NCBI RefSeq assembly: GCF_003583925.1
Contig: NZ_QYCN01000045.1
Location: 1 to 50,750, forward strand
Source: Hymenobacter rubripertinctus
GTDB lineage: Bacteria > Bacteroidota > Bacteroidia > Cytophagales > Hymenobacteraceae
Reading direction: 5' to 3'
Length of the DNA: 50,750 bases
A program made the translations under genes and the position numbers. Positions within the stretch are counted from its first letter, which is position 1; each line of letters opens with the position of its first letter. This document shows positions 42,083 through 50,608 of the stretch, piece by piece. The notes beneath the pieces are model-generated. The model did no database searches. It had not been told where the DNA came from and saw only the letters and a program-made list of their open reading frames with translations.

Positions 42083-42650
42083 GCGGCCGGTGGGCCGGGG
42101 CGCTAAAGAAGCTTTCTGCTGCCCGCCAGGCGGTTTCATCCCGGAGCACGTCGCCGGGGCGGGAGCCGTTGCCGAGCAGGTAGCCACCCCAGGGAATTGC
42201 CAGGTAGGCGGCCGTGAGCTGGAGCGTTTCGTGCAGGGGGCGGGCTTCCTCGGCCGGGCCGCTGCTGGCCACCACGGCCCAAAAGGTTTTGCCCCGCATC
42301 TGCGCCCTGAACTTCAGGCGGGGCGTGCGCAGCCAGGCGCTCCAGTAATCGAGGTAGTGCTTGGCGGGGGTAGAGAGGGTGTACCAGTAGAGGGGCGACA
42401 CCAGCACGATATCAGTAGCCGCCAGCGTGGCGTCGAGCAGCGTTTTTTCGGGGCCGGCGGGCGCGGGATACGAAGCATCGTGGCGCAGATCCACGAAGGG
42501 TGGCAGGTCGAAGTCGGGCAGAAACAGCCACTGCTGCTCCGTCGCGGCCGGCAGAAACTCGGCGGCGCGGCGAGCCAGCAGCTCGCTGTTGCCGGCGTGG
42601 CGGGTGCTGCCGAGCAGGAACAGGAAGCGGCGGTTGGGAGCGTCGGGCAT
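42066..42650 (-). CDS. NAD(P)H-dependent flavin reductase-like protein
   Basis: 194 residues from the ATG at 42650, with a flavodoxin-type fold. LFLLGSTRHAGNSELLAR is the FMN-phosphate loop (GS-T/R-R-x-G-N-S), and TDIVLVSPLYWYTLSTPAKHYLDYW is the second FMN-contact region. A GKTFWAVVASSG strand follows. The family reduces quinones, azo compounds or metal ions with NAD(P)H; the substrate is unknown. It is divergent from an XRE-type regulator, and the space between them holds repeated GGTACA sites, suggesting control by that regulator. The longer frame from 42704 runs into the operator region and is rejected. Confidence 0.85.
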   Translation of the reverse strand: MPDAPNRRFLFLLGSTRHAGNSELLARRAAEFLPAATEQQWLFLPDFDLPPFVDLRHDASYPAPAGPEKTLLDATLAATDIVLVSPLYWYTLSTPAKHYLDYWSAWLRTPRLKFRAQMRGKTFWAVVASSGPAEEARPLHETLQLTAAYLAIPWGGYLLGNGSRPGDVLRDETAWRAAESFFSAPAHRPLTEGR

Positions 42651-42666
42651 AAGCAACCGGGCAACG

Positions 42667-42744
42667 TGTACCCTGGCGAAAGAAATATGGAAAATAGGGT
42701 ACAACCTTGTACCTTATTTCTGAAAAAAACTTTCATAAGGTACA
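42667..42744. promoter_or_regulatory. Operator-like GGTACA cluster
   Basis: A TGTACC half-site at 42667-42672, the inverted pair GGTACAA-CC-TTGTACC at 42698-42713, and a GGTACA half-site at 42739-42744. The spacing is symmetrical about the central palindrome, between the divergent oxidoreductase and XRE genes. This fits binding by the adjacent regulator, an inference. Confidence 0.55.
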
Positions 42745-42756
42745 CAACGCCCGCCT

Positions 42757-43338
42757 ATGCCTCGTCCAGCCATTCGCTCCACTTCGTTGCTGGCCGAGGT
42801 GCGGCGCTATTTCGGGTTGCCCCAATGGGAGCTGGCGGCATTTCTGGGCGTGAGCTCCGAGCTGGTCAAGCACATCGAAGCGGGGCGGCGCAGCCTCAGC
42901 GGCCCGGTGCTGCTACGCCTCAACGAGCTGGCCTGCCTGCTACCGGCCCACCCGGAGTCCATTGCTGCGGTTGCGCCTGATAGCCCGGGGCCGTCGTTTG
43001 CCGGGCCGCCCGAAGCCGCGCCCGTGCTGGCCCGCCTGGATGTGTGCCAGCACCGGGCCGCCCAACAGCGCCGCCAGCTGGCCCGCCTGACTGCGGCCCT
43101 GGCGTTGGCCCGGCGCTGGGAGCAAGCCTTACCGGAGTTGCTGACCACTGCCCCGGCCCCGGCCGATACGTCGGCGGGGGCGGCCCGGCGGCGACGGTGG
43201 CTGGCGGCCCGGGCGCAGGAAACGGCGGATGCGCTGGGTCCCGCCGCCGCCGCCCGCTACCACTTGCTGCGGGTACGGCTGGAAGCGCTGGAAGCGGAAG
43301 CCGCCGCGCTCCGGACCCTGCTGCCGGCCGACGTATGA
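42757..43338 (+). CDS. XRE-family helix-turn-helix regulator
   Basis: 193 residues. Residues about 8-60 form an XRE/Cro-type HTH (LLAEVRRYFGLPQWELAAFLG; ELVKHIEAGRRSLSG; LLRLNELA). The remainder (70-193) is Ala-, Arg- and Leu-rich helical sequence, probably for dimerisation or ligand sensing, with no known domain. It is transcribed away from a flavin reductase-like gene across a palindromic GGTACA region, which may be its operator. Autoregulation is likely but unproven. Confidence 0.85.
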   Translation: MPRPAIRSTSLLAEVRRYFGLPQWELAAFLGVSSELVKHIEAGRRSLSGPVLLRLNELACLLPAHPESIAAVAPDSPGPSFAGPPEAAPVLARLDVCQHRAAQQRRQLARLTAALALARRWEQALPELLTTAPAPADTSAGAARRRRWLAARAQETADALGPAAAARYHLLRVRLEALEAEAAALRTLLPADV

Positions 43339-43634
43339 GCGGCCCCTCAACCGTAACGGGGCCGGTTGCCTAGGCCTGGGTAGCAATTTCCCCCGCTTAT
43401 ATCGAAACGCGAAGCAGTAGAACCCACCCCTGGCGACAAACTCTGCGCGCGCCGCAACGAAGACGCGGCGAGGTTGAATCGTCCGTCGCTTTGAAAAAGT
43501 GCCTGTTCCGGCACGACTGGCCGTCGCCGACCCGCTGAGCCCCCAGGCGGGGGTATGGTTTGCGCGGCGGCTTCAGGGGGCTTTCCACCAACCATTCTTC
43601 CGTATCTTTTGCCCTCACTTAACCCAATTACCCT
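43339..43634. other. Intergenic region upstream of the domain-repeat gene
   Basis: 296 bp with no convincing gene. TATCTTTTG at 43603-43611 is one base longer than the TAnnTTTG box and lies 24 bp before the ATG at 43635, so it is the best promoter candidate. Confidence 0.4.
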
Positions 43635-44306
43635 ATGACCCTCTTACGCAAGCGGCTCCCAAATGAGTCATCCGCTCAGTCTGCTGCCCAGATGCACGCC
43701 GCCGTAGAGCGCTTCGCTACAGCAAACCCGAATGCGGAAGCCAGCCATTTTTTCAGCAAGCAGCAACTGACTAAGTTGTTGGATCAGCCCAACTGTGTGG
43801 GCATCCGGGTGTATCTGGGCCTGGACGAGCAGCAGCAGCCCCAACTCGTGGCCGTGGGTACCGATGCCCTGCTGAGCGATATGCTGCGCGGCCACGTGGT
43901 AGCAACCTCTCCGGCAACCGCCACTACTTCGGGCGGCCGGCTCATGGACAAGCCACAGGCGGCGCAATGGACCGCTAATCACCGGCGAAGCGTAGCGGGG
44001 CAAGACGCATTTTTTGGCTTCCTTTTCGAAGAGCACTCCTTGGCAACGCTGTTGGACGATGAATGCCAGGGGATGCGTTTGCATTACGCAATCGATGAGC
44101 AGGAGCGCCTCGTTGTTGTGCCCTCACGCATCGAAAAGGCCGCCCCTGCTCCGATAGAGCTTTTGTCACTTGATTTTCCTCCCTGCCCGCCTTGCTGCTC
44201 CCCGGAGGACTGGTGGACGCTGTTAGGCTTTTCGCTCAACCAGGACGGGCCACGCCGCCAAAAACTGCGGGTTTCAACGGCGTCTCGGACCAAGCAGACG
44301 GTTTAA
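43635..44306 (+). CDS. Unknown protein with two copies of an uncharacterised domain
   Basis: 223 residues, no signal peptide. Two related segments are visible. Residues about 20-90 contain HFFSKQQLTKLLDQPNCVGI followed by RVYLGLDEQQQPQLVAVGTD. Residues about 110-170 contain FGFLFEEHSLATLLDDECQG followed by MRLHYAIDEQERLVVVPS. The common plan is a helix, LLD-x-x-x-C-x-G-I/M-R-x-x, then a D-rich turn and a beta strand. The C-terminus has a CPPCC cluster. The next gene is a lipoprotein with one copy of the same unit and a CPPMC cluster. I do not recognise the domain; redox or metal roles are guesses from the Cys residues. Confidence 0.7.
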   Translation: MTLLRKRLPNESSAQSAAQMHAAVERFATANPNAEASHFFSKQQLTKLLDQPNCVGIRVYLGLDEQQQPQLVAVGTDALLSDMLRGHVVATSPATATTSGGRLMDKPQAAQWTANHRRSVAGQDAFFGFLFEEHSLATLLDDECQGMRLHYAIDEQERLVVVPSRIEKAAPAPIELLSLDFPPCPPCCSPEDWWTLLGFSLNQDGPRRQKLRVSTASRTKQTV

Positions 44307-44364
44307 ATGCAGCCCGCCAAGGGTTCAAGCAGTAACTCGCCTTTTTCCAACCCTTCTTTTTTTC

Positions 44365-44856
44365 ATGAAATACAAATCAGTCCTTTTGCTCCTGGCTGGC
44401 CTGGGTGCCGGCAGCGTGCTGGGCGTAAGCTGCCAGAAGTCGGAGCAGGCCGTACCGGCCGCTAACCTGGCCCAGATGGAAGGCTTCAATGCCAAGGCCG
44501 GGGCAGCAATTACGCTCAGCAATGCCCAGAAATGGGTGCAGAGTTACCGAACCAGCCCGGCCGTCAGCAAGGGCGGCTCGCTGGCCTATTACCTGGGCAA
44601 CCAGGCCTTCAAACTGGTCCAGGACCAGCCCGGCTGCGTAGGCATCCGCTTTTACAACGCCATTGATGCGAACGGCGACCAAACCATCGTGTATGTAGGC
44701 GTTGACAAAAACGGCCGCGACATGATCCCCCGCAAAGACGAGGCAGGCAACCCCGTGTACGCGAGCGGCGTGGTGGGCGATAGCGCGGAGAGGTGCCCGC
44801 CCATGTGCGATGATACCACCCCGCTGTTGGACTTGACCAGCGTTCCAGCGCAGTAA
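44365..44856 (+). CDS. Lipoprotein with one copy of the same unknown domain
   Basis: 163 residues. The signal peptide ends in a lipobox-like GVSC (about residue 23; MKYKSVLLLLAGLGAGSVLG before it), so it should be anchored to a membrane. Residues about 50-120 repeat the domain of the preceding gene: AQKWVQSYRTSP, AYYLGNQAFKLVQDQPGCVGI, RFYNAIDANGDQTIVYVGVD. The C-terminus carries RCPPMCDD, parallel to CPPCCSP upstream. The two genes are 58 bp apart and probably co-transcribed, giving a cytosolic two-domain protein and a membrane-bound one-domain protein. Function unknown. Confidence 0.75.
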   Translation: MKYKSVLLLLAGLGAGSVLGVSCQKSEQAVPAANLAQMEGFNAKAGAAITLSNAQKWVQSYRTSPAVSKGGSLAYYLGNQAFKLVQDQPGCVGIRFYNAIDANGDQTIVYVGVDKNGRDMIPRKDEAGNPVYASGVVGDSAERCPPMCDDTTPLLDLTSVPAQ

Positions 44857-45161
44857 CCAGCGGCACAGCGGCCCAATACCCAGTGGCCCCACCGGTCCGG
44901 GGGCTTGCGGGCCGGTCGTTACGGGACCGAACCGAACCCTTCCCGTAGCGCGTCCAACTGACTGGTACCAACCACGACCGGCCCAAACGCCGAAAAGCCT
45001 GCTGGGCCGCTGGATGTGATGTTTGCGAAACCGCTACAGCGGTTGGTCGATACAGAAAAGAGCCCGCTGGCCCCTTGGGGTCAACGGGCTTTTTTTGGCG
45101 CTGGCGGGGCAAACGGCCTTTTCTCACCTGGCGTCCCGGTGAGGGGGGGCTACCAACCCAA
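44857..45161. other. Intergenic region with terminator
   Basis: 305 bp between convergent transcription units. Apart from the hairpin at 45061-45096 I see no gene or repeat. Confidence 0.5.
45061..45096 (+). terminator. Rho-independent terminator
   Basis: AGCCCG (45061-45066) pairs with CGGGCT (45085-45090), with CCCC/GGGG pairing inside, followed by seven T residues. It terminates the lipoprotein operon; the reverse side also faces PAP2/hemF transcription. Confidence 0.8.
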
Positions 45162-45749
45162 TCAGCCTGCCAGTTCTGCCTCCCGGGGCCAGAAGCGGGC
45201 GGCCAGGTGCTGGTAGGCGGTAGCGCCGGCCCAGGCCGTGAGCGTGCCCAGCAGGGCGCCGGCCAGCACGTCGGAGGTGTAGTGGGCGGCCAGGTAGATG
45301 CGGCTGTAGCTCACGGCCACGGCCCAGGCAAACAGCAGCCCCTTGGCCACCCGGAAGCGCCGGGGCAGTACCAGGGCCATGAATACGGCCAGGACGAAGG
45401 CGTTGGCGGCGTGGGAGGAAATGAAGCCGAACTGGCCCCCGCAGCCGTTCACCAGGTTGAGCGTGGCCGACAGGTCGGGGTTGTGGCAGGGGCGCAGGCG
45501 GCCGAAGTAAGGCTTGAAGAAGCGGCTGGAAATGGCATCGGCCAGGCCCACGCTCAGCAGCAGCAGTGGCACCAGCAGCCGCACGCGGCGGCCGTAGTAG
45601 TAGCCCAGCACCACAATCAGCAGGAAATACGCCGGAAACCAGACGAAGCGCTCGGTGAAAAACACCATCCACTTATCCAGCAGGGGAGTGCGGTGGGAGT
45701 TGGCCGCCACCAGCAGCCAGCGGTCGAGGGCCTGCAACTGTTCCATCAC
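45162..45749 (-). CDS. PAP2-family membrane phosphatase
   Basis: 195 residues with five or six TM helices and the three phosphatase motifs. Motif 1 is KPYFGRLRPC (K-x6-RP), motif 2 is FISSHAANAF (SSH in place of PSGH) and motif 3 is SRIYLAAHYTSDVLAG (SR-x5-H-x3-D), whose histidine is the nucleophile. Such proteins dephosphorylate phosphatidic acid, PGP or undecaprenyl pyrophosphate at the membrane's outer face; which one is unknown. The gene's first four bases overlap the end of hemF, so translation of the two is likely coupled. Confidence 0.92.
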   Translation of the reverse strand: MMEQLQALDRWLLVAANSHRTPLLDKWMVFFTERFVWFPAYFLLIVVLGYYYGRRVRLLVPLLLLSVGLADAISSRFFKPYFGRLRPCHNPDLSATLNLVNGCGGQFGFISSHAANAFVLAVFMALVLPRRFRVAKGLLFAWAVAVSYSRIYLAAHYTSDVLAGALLGTLTAWAGATAYQHLAARFWPREAELAG

Positions 45750-46765
45750 CGGCCGGCGGGGTTAGCGGTGGCGGGGTCGGGGGTGGGGCCGGTGGCCGCG
45801 CTGGCGTGCAGCCAGTCGAGGCCGGGGCGCAGGTACTGCTGGGTGGCGGCTTCGGGCGAGCCGGGGGCGGGGGGCTGGTTGTAGTGCCACTCGGCCTGGG
45901 GCGGCAGGCTCATCAGGATACTTTCGGTACGGCCGCCGGTTTCGAGGCCGAAGCGGGTGCCCCGGTCGATGGCCAGGTTGAACTCGGCGTAGCGGCCCCG
46001 GCGCACCAGCTGCCACTTTTTCTGCGCTTCGGTGTGGGGCTCATTGGCGGTTTGGCGCAACAGCGCGCAGTAGCTGCGGCCGTACACCTCGCCCACGGCC
46101 CGCACGAAGGCAAACAGGCTGTCGGCGTCGGCCTCATGGCCGACCACCAGCCGGTCGAAGAAGATGCCGCCCACGCCCCGGGTTTCCCGGCGGTGCGGGA
46201 TGTAGAAGTACTCGTCGGCCCACTTTTTAAAGCGCGCGTAGTAGCCGGCGCCGTGCTGCTGGCACACCTCGGCAATCTGCTCGTGAAACCAGCGGGCCTG
46301 GGCCACGTCCACGTAAATGGGCGTCAGATCGAGGCCGCCGCCGAACCACGCTTCGCCGTTGCCGGCCTCGAAATAGCGCACGTTCATGTGCGAAATCGGG
46401 GCCATTGGGCTGCGCGGGTGCTGCACCACGCTCACGCCGGTGGCGAAGTAATCGGGTGAGGGCATGAGCAGCTGCCGGGCCGCGGCGTCGCTCATGCGGC
46501 CCTCTACGGCCGAGAAGTTCACGCCGCCTTTCTCGATGATAGTACCCTCGGTGAGCACCCGCGAGCGGCCCCCGCCCCCGCTGTGGTGCTGCCAGGCATC
46601 TTCGCGGAAGCGGCCGGTGCCGTCGGTGGCTTCGAGCTGCTGGCAGAGCCAGTCCTGAAACAGGCGCATCCAGCCTTCCACGGTGTCGCGGAAGCGGGGC
46701 AGGCCGGTGGGCGGGGCGGGAAACGGGGCGAGGGCGGAAGCGGGCAAATCGGGCAAATCGGACAT
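45746..46765 (-). CDS. hemF: Oxygen-dependent coproporphyrinogen III oxidase
   Basis: 339 residues, a bit longer than E. coli HemF (299) through an N-terminal Pro-rich leader and a C-terminal extension. Conserved blocks are intact: GGGGRSRVLTEGTIIEKGGVNFS, SHMNVRYFEAG, WFGGGLDLTPIYV, YFYIPHRRETRGVGGIFFD and WQLVRRGRYAEFNL, then DRGTRFGL. It decarboxylates coproporphyrinogen III to protoporphyrinogen IX using oxygen, a heme synthesis step in aerobes. A TACCTTTG box lies just before the start. The overlap with the PAP2 gene indicates an operon. Confidence 0.96.
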   Translation of the reverse strand: MSDLPDLPASALAPFPAPPTGLPRFRDTVEGWMRLFQDWLCQQLEATDGTGRFREDAWQHHSGGGGRSRVLTEGTIIEKGGVNFSAVEGRMSDAAARQLLMPSPDYFATGVSVVQHPRSPMAPISHMNVRYFEAGNGEAWFGGGLDLTPIYVDVAQARWFHEQIAEVCQQHGAGYYARFKKWADEYFYIPHRRETRGVGGIFFDRLVVGHEADADSLFAFVRAVGEVYGRSYCALLRQTANEPHTEAQKKWQLVRRGRYAEFNLAIDRGTRFGLETGGRTESILMSLPPQAEWHYNQPPAPGSPEAATQQYLRPGLDWLHASAATGPTPDPATANPAGR

Positions 46766-46770
46766 TAAGG

Positions 46771-46778
46771 CAAAGGTA
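46771..46778 (-). promoter_or_regulatory. hemF promoter -7 element
   Basis: On the - strand TACCTTTG, an exact match, ending six bases before the hemF ATG at 46765. This implies a nearly leaderless transcript, as at several other genes in the window. Confidence 0.5.
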
Positions 46779-47070
46779 AATAAAACCGCCGGCCGGAACT
46801 CCCCTCTTGCCCCACCCAGCAGGGGCTGCTGGCTGACTGTTGAGCCATTCTGAAGCCGAATCAGTTTTCAGCGGTAGTAGCGTGGCGTGGAGTCCGGACC
46901 CTGTGAACCCCGCCAGCTGCCGGGCATCCTGCAAAGGCTTGCACCAAGCGTTTTTGTCACGACTCTAACGAAGATGGCTTCGGCTATGAACGGTTACCGA
47001 GTCAGGGTACACTATTCATGCTGGCGTTGCGCCTGCCCCCCGGCCCTACGCCGCCTAGTCCGAAAGCAGC
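46779..47070. other. Intergenic region upstream of blaI-like gene
   Basis: About 290 bp between divergent hemF and the BlaI-type gene. I see no gene, no clear BlaI operator dyad and no repeat. It presumably carries the blaI promoter. Confidence 0.4.
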
Positions 47071-47478
47071 ATGGAAAATATCCCGGTAAAGCCCACTCAG
47101 GCCGAGTTAGAAATTCTTCAGGTGTTATGGCAGCATGGGCCGGCCACCGTTCGGTTCGTGAACGAGGTGCTGAGTCAGCGTCGGGAAGTAGGGTATACCA
47201 CCACCCTGAAGTGGTTGCAGTTGATGACGGAGAAGAAGCTCGTGCTCCGGCACTACGACAACCGGCCGCATACGTACCAGGCCGCCATCCAGAAGGAGGA
47301 AACGCAAAGCCTGCTGCTGGACCGCTTTATTGAGGCAGCTTTCGGGGGCTCGGCAGTCAACCTGGTGCTGCGGGCCATTGGCAAAGGCAAGAACACGCGC
47401 GAAGAACTGGACCGGATTAGAAAGTTACTCGATCAGATGGACTCCACCCCCGCAAACGACCAAGACCATGACAGCTGA
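47071..47478 (+). CDS. BlaI/MecI/CopY family repressor
   Basis: 135 residues with a winged-helix domain (LTQAELEILQVLWQHGPATV-like start at about 8-27; GYTTTLKWLQLMTEKKLV; HTYQAAIQKEE). A dimerising C-terminal helical part follows. The family represses its own operon and is released by proteolysis by BlaR1/MecR1-type peptidases. The following gene is such a peptidase and overlaps it by 11 bp, so the pair is translationally coupled. What signal it answers is unknown; no beta-lactamase gene is attached here, and the downstream gene is a TonB-dependent-type receptor. Confidence 0.93.
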   Translation: MENIPVKPTQAELEILQVLWQHGPATVRFVNEVLSQRREVGYTTTLKWLQLMTEKKLVLRHYDNRPHTYQAAIQKEETQSLLLDRFIEAAFGGSAVNLVLRAIGKGKNTREELDRIRKLLDQMDSTPANDQDHDS

Positions 47479-49225
47479 CGTTCTCCCCTTTGCATCGGTT
47501 GCCCTCGTGCGCGCGGCCGGCTTCACGCTCCTGCACTCCCTGTGGCAGGGGGGGCTGGTGGCCCTGCTCACGGCGGCCTTGCTGGCGGGCCTGCGCCATC
47601 GGCCGGCCCAACTCCGCTACCCGGTAACGGCCCTGGCACTGCTGGCCGTTACCGGGCTGGCCGTCCTCACCTTTGGCTACTATTACTGTCAGGCCGCCCC
47701 GACCCTGACGCCCTCCGACCTGGCTGCTCCGGCTCTTTCCGCCGCCGCACCGGCGGCCGCTGCCGGCCAGCTGGCGGTGTCTTCCGGCCACCACCTGGGC
47801 ACCAACGATACCCTGGTTGGCCTGGCTGCTCGACTGCTGGTGGTGGGCTCTCGCCAGGCGGAGCAGCACCTGCTCACGCTGGTTGGCCTCTGGGCGTTGG
47901 GCGTGCTGGGCATGAGTGTACGCTTCGCCATGGGAATTGCCTATACCCAGCGGCTAAGACGGCATCAGGTGGTTTCGCTGCCTGCCCGCTGGCAGAAGCG
48001 GGTGAACGAGTTGGTGCAGCGGGCCGGGCTGCGGCAATCGGTGCGCGTGCTGGCTTCCGGGCTCGTGGCCACCCCCGTTGTAATCGGACACTTTAAGCCG
48101 CTTATCCTCGTGCCGCTGGGGGCCGTATCCGGCTTGTCGGCACCGGAGCTGGAAATGATCTTCGCCCACGAAATCGGCCACATCGCGCGGCGGGACTATC
48201 TGGTCAACGTCCTGCAATCCGTCGCTGAAGTGGTGTTCTTCTACAACCCGGCAGTCTGGTTTTTATCGGCCGGCCTCCGGACGGAGCGCGAAAACTGCTG
48301 CGACGATCTGGCCACGGAATTGTGCGGCAACCCCTTGCTGCTGGCCCGGGCACTGGCGTCGCTGGCGGAATGGACCTATGCCAACCGGCTCCCGCAACTT
48401 GCCCTGGCCGCTACCGGTCCCCGAGAGTCGGCCCTTTACGACCGGGTGCAACGGCTGGTCCGCGCCGCGCCGCCCACCACTACTTTCTCTCCGCGGGACG
48501 GGTTCGGGATTCTAAGTATCGCGCTGATGAGCGTCGGAATTATCGGGGGCAATGCCATGGCGTCGGTCGGAGGCGTTGCTGAGCCACTTGCCCCAGCGAA
48601 AACAGCTGCCCCGCTGGCTCCGCTTTCCAAAGGCGCTGCCGGTTCCCCCGAGGCCGGAGCGCTCGGCGAGCCGGCTGTTTCCCGGCGCGAAACCCAACCG
48701 CCGCAAACCGCCGACGAGTTGCGGGCCTCATTTGAAACCCACCTGCTGAACGACCGGCTGATTGAGAGCCGGCTGCGCTATACCTATAAGCTCACTGCCC
48801 GCACGTTCAGCGTAAATGGCCGGCTCCAGCCGGCCGGCATCGTGGCTAAGTATCGGGCGCTGTACGAGCAGGGAACGGGTACGAAGCTTAAAGCCCAGGA
48901 TGCTTACCAGACCACCAAGAACTCCCAGAGCACTGGCCCTGCCACGTCCCTGGCGGGGGCGCCGGCCCCTGTGGCAGCTCCGGCTCCACTCGTTGCCGTG
49001 CCCGCTCAGCCCGATGCCCATAAGGTAGCTCAGCAATTGATCCGTGACGGGCTGATTGCCCCCGAAGCCAAGAAGTTCGGGTTGGTGCTTAACGGGCAGG
49101 GGCTGGTAGTGGACGGTAAGCAACAGTCGCCCGAACTCACGGAAAAGTACCGCAAATTCCTGAATGCTCCGCTTGATCCTACGGGGCACATGAACACGGA
49201 AGTCTCTATTCATATAGACGAGTAA
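47468..49225 (+). CDS. BlaR1/MecR1-like M56 membrane metallopeptidase
   Basis: 585 residues from the ATG at 47468. Several TM helices (about 15-35, 40-60, 130-150, 255-275 and 345-370) surround the M56 zinc motif HEIGH (234-238) in EMIFAHEIGHIARRDYL, with the third ligand region TERENCCDDLA. There is no penicillin-binding sensor domain. Instead the C-terminus has two copies of a ~45-residue unit (LLNDRLIESRL...FSVNGRLQPAGIVAKYRALY and LIRDGLIAPEA...LVVDGKQQSPELTEKYRKFL), seen in other Bacteroidota M56 proteins. The intervening region is Pro/Ala-rich. The enzyme likely cleaves the BlaI-type repressor in response to an unknown envelope signal. Confidence 0.92.
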   Translation: MTADVLPFASVALVRAAGFTLLHSLWQGGLVALLTAALLAGLRHRPAQLRYPVTALALLAVTGLAVLTFGYYYCQAAPTLTPSDLAAPALSAAAPAAAAGQLAVSSGHHLGTNDTLVGLAARLLVVGSRQAEQHLLTLVGLWALGVLGMSVRFAMGIAYTQRLRRHQVVSLPARWQKRVNELVQRAGLRQSVRVLASGLVATPVVIGHFKPLILVPLGAVSGLSAPELEMIFAHEIGHIARRDYLVNVLQSVAEVVFFYNPAVWFLSAGLRTERENCCDDLATELCGNPLLLARALASLAEWTYANRLPQLALAATGPRESALYDRVQRLVRAAPPTTTFSPRDGFGILSIALMSVGIIGGNAMASVGGVAEPLAPAKTAAPLAPLSKGAAGSPEAGALGEPAVSRRETQPPQTADELRASFETHLLNDRLIESRLRYTYKLTARTFSVNGRLQPAGIVAKYRALYEQGTGTKLKAQDAYQTTKNSQSTGPATSLAGAPAPVAAPAPLVAVPAQPDAHKVAQQLIRDGLIAPEAKKFGLVLNGQGLVVDGKQQSPELTEKYRKFLNAPLDPTGHMNTEVSIHIDE

Positions 49226-49339
49226 ACCGCCGCGCCGGCCGCTTCCGGCCGCCGCCTCAACCCTACTGGAAAACAGCTTTCCGACTACCGAATGTGGTCG
49301 TACTGGCCCGCTATGCCCTCTTCCTGCCTACTTGGCGTT

Positions 49340-50608
49340 ATGCGTAATCTACCCGTTCACCGCGCTCCGGAAACCGGCAGCCCGATAATGGCCGCCGGCC
49401 TGTTCGCGCTCATGGCAGGCATCTGGGCCATCCCCTCGGCCCAGGCCGGAGCTTGCCCGCCTGCGGCCCCGGCCTCCTGTTCAGTAATGCCCACCGATAC
49501 CACGCGGGCGCGCCCGGTGCGTGGCAGCGTAGCCGATAAGGCTCAAAAGGGACTGGAGTTCTCAACCGTGCACTTGCTCAGGCATTCGGATTCTACCCAC
49601 GTCGCAACCGTGATGAGCGATGAGAAAGGAGCTTTCGAATTCCCGGCCGTGCGGCCAGGCGAATACCTGGTAAAAGTTACTCAACTCTCCTACACCGACA
49701 CCTATCTGCCTTTTTTCAGAGTGGAGTCGGGGGAGGGAATCCTCCAACTTCCACCCATAGTAATGGGGGAGTTCGCGTTGGGCCTAGACGAGGTAGTGGT
49801 AGTAGGAGAAAAGCAGGTGATTGAGCGCCAGATCGACCGGTTTGTGGTCAACGTAGGAGCCATGCCCGTCGCGGCGGGGGGCAGTGTGTACGATGTGCTG
49901 AAAAGTTCGCCGGGGGTAACGGTCAACTCTACGGAGTCGATTACTATGATGGGCAAAACGGGGGTGATTGTGATGATTGACGACCGCCCGGTGAAGATGA
50001 GTTCGGACGCCTTGCTCAACATGCTGAAAAATATGCCGGCGGAGAGCGTCAGTCCCCTTGAGGTTATCACCACCCCGCCCGCCCGCTACGAGGCCCAGGG
50101 CGATGCGGGCATTATCAATATCCGAACCAAGCGCCGGAAAACGGAGGGCTGGAATGCCGACCTGAGCCTTCGCGGGGGGCAGGGGCGCTACAGTCGGTAT
50201 AGTGGAGGAGGAGTGCTGAATGTAAAAAAGCGGATGATCGACTTTAATTTGAGCTACTTCGCGGGACGGGTCCGGAATTTTCAGAATATCGGGCAACGGG
50301 CGACTTTCCGGCGAACCGGACAAGCAGAGGTCTTTTCGGATGTGCTCTCGCAAACTTACCTGATAAATACGGCGACCTCCCAGGACTTAAAAGCCCAGGC
50401 AGACATTAAAACCGGGAAACGCTCGGCCATGGGAATCGCGGCCACGGCCTTCCGGCTGCCCAACCCCGCGTGTTCCGACAACACTTCCTCCGACTTACTC
50501 CGAACGGCCCAGCTGGATACGACCGTCAATACGCTCAGCCAGCTCAACGATATTTATCGCAGCTACTCGCTTGATGGCTATTACAAAACCGCGTTGGATA
50601 CGTTGTAG
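49340..50608 (+). pseudogene. Outer-membrane beta-barrel receptor, 3' end lost to an IS insertion
   Basis: The frame runs from 49292; I start at ATG 49340 (MRNLPVHRAPETG), though a shorter signal from ATG 49388 is possible. An N-terminal carboxypeptidase-regulatory-like domain (TVHLLRHSDSTHVATVMSDE, FEFPAVRPGEYLVKV) is followed by a plug domain (DVLKSSPGVTVNSTESITMM, VMIDDRPVKMSSDALLNMLK, YEAQGDAGIINIRTK) and the first barrel strands. Family members are about 800 residues, but this one ends at 422 with a stop in the left end of an IS3-type element (from about 50604). It is therefore truncated in this copy, unless the rest lies beyond the element. It follows blaI-blaR1 by about 115 bp. Confidence 0.85.
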
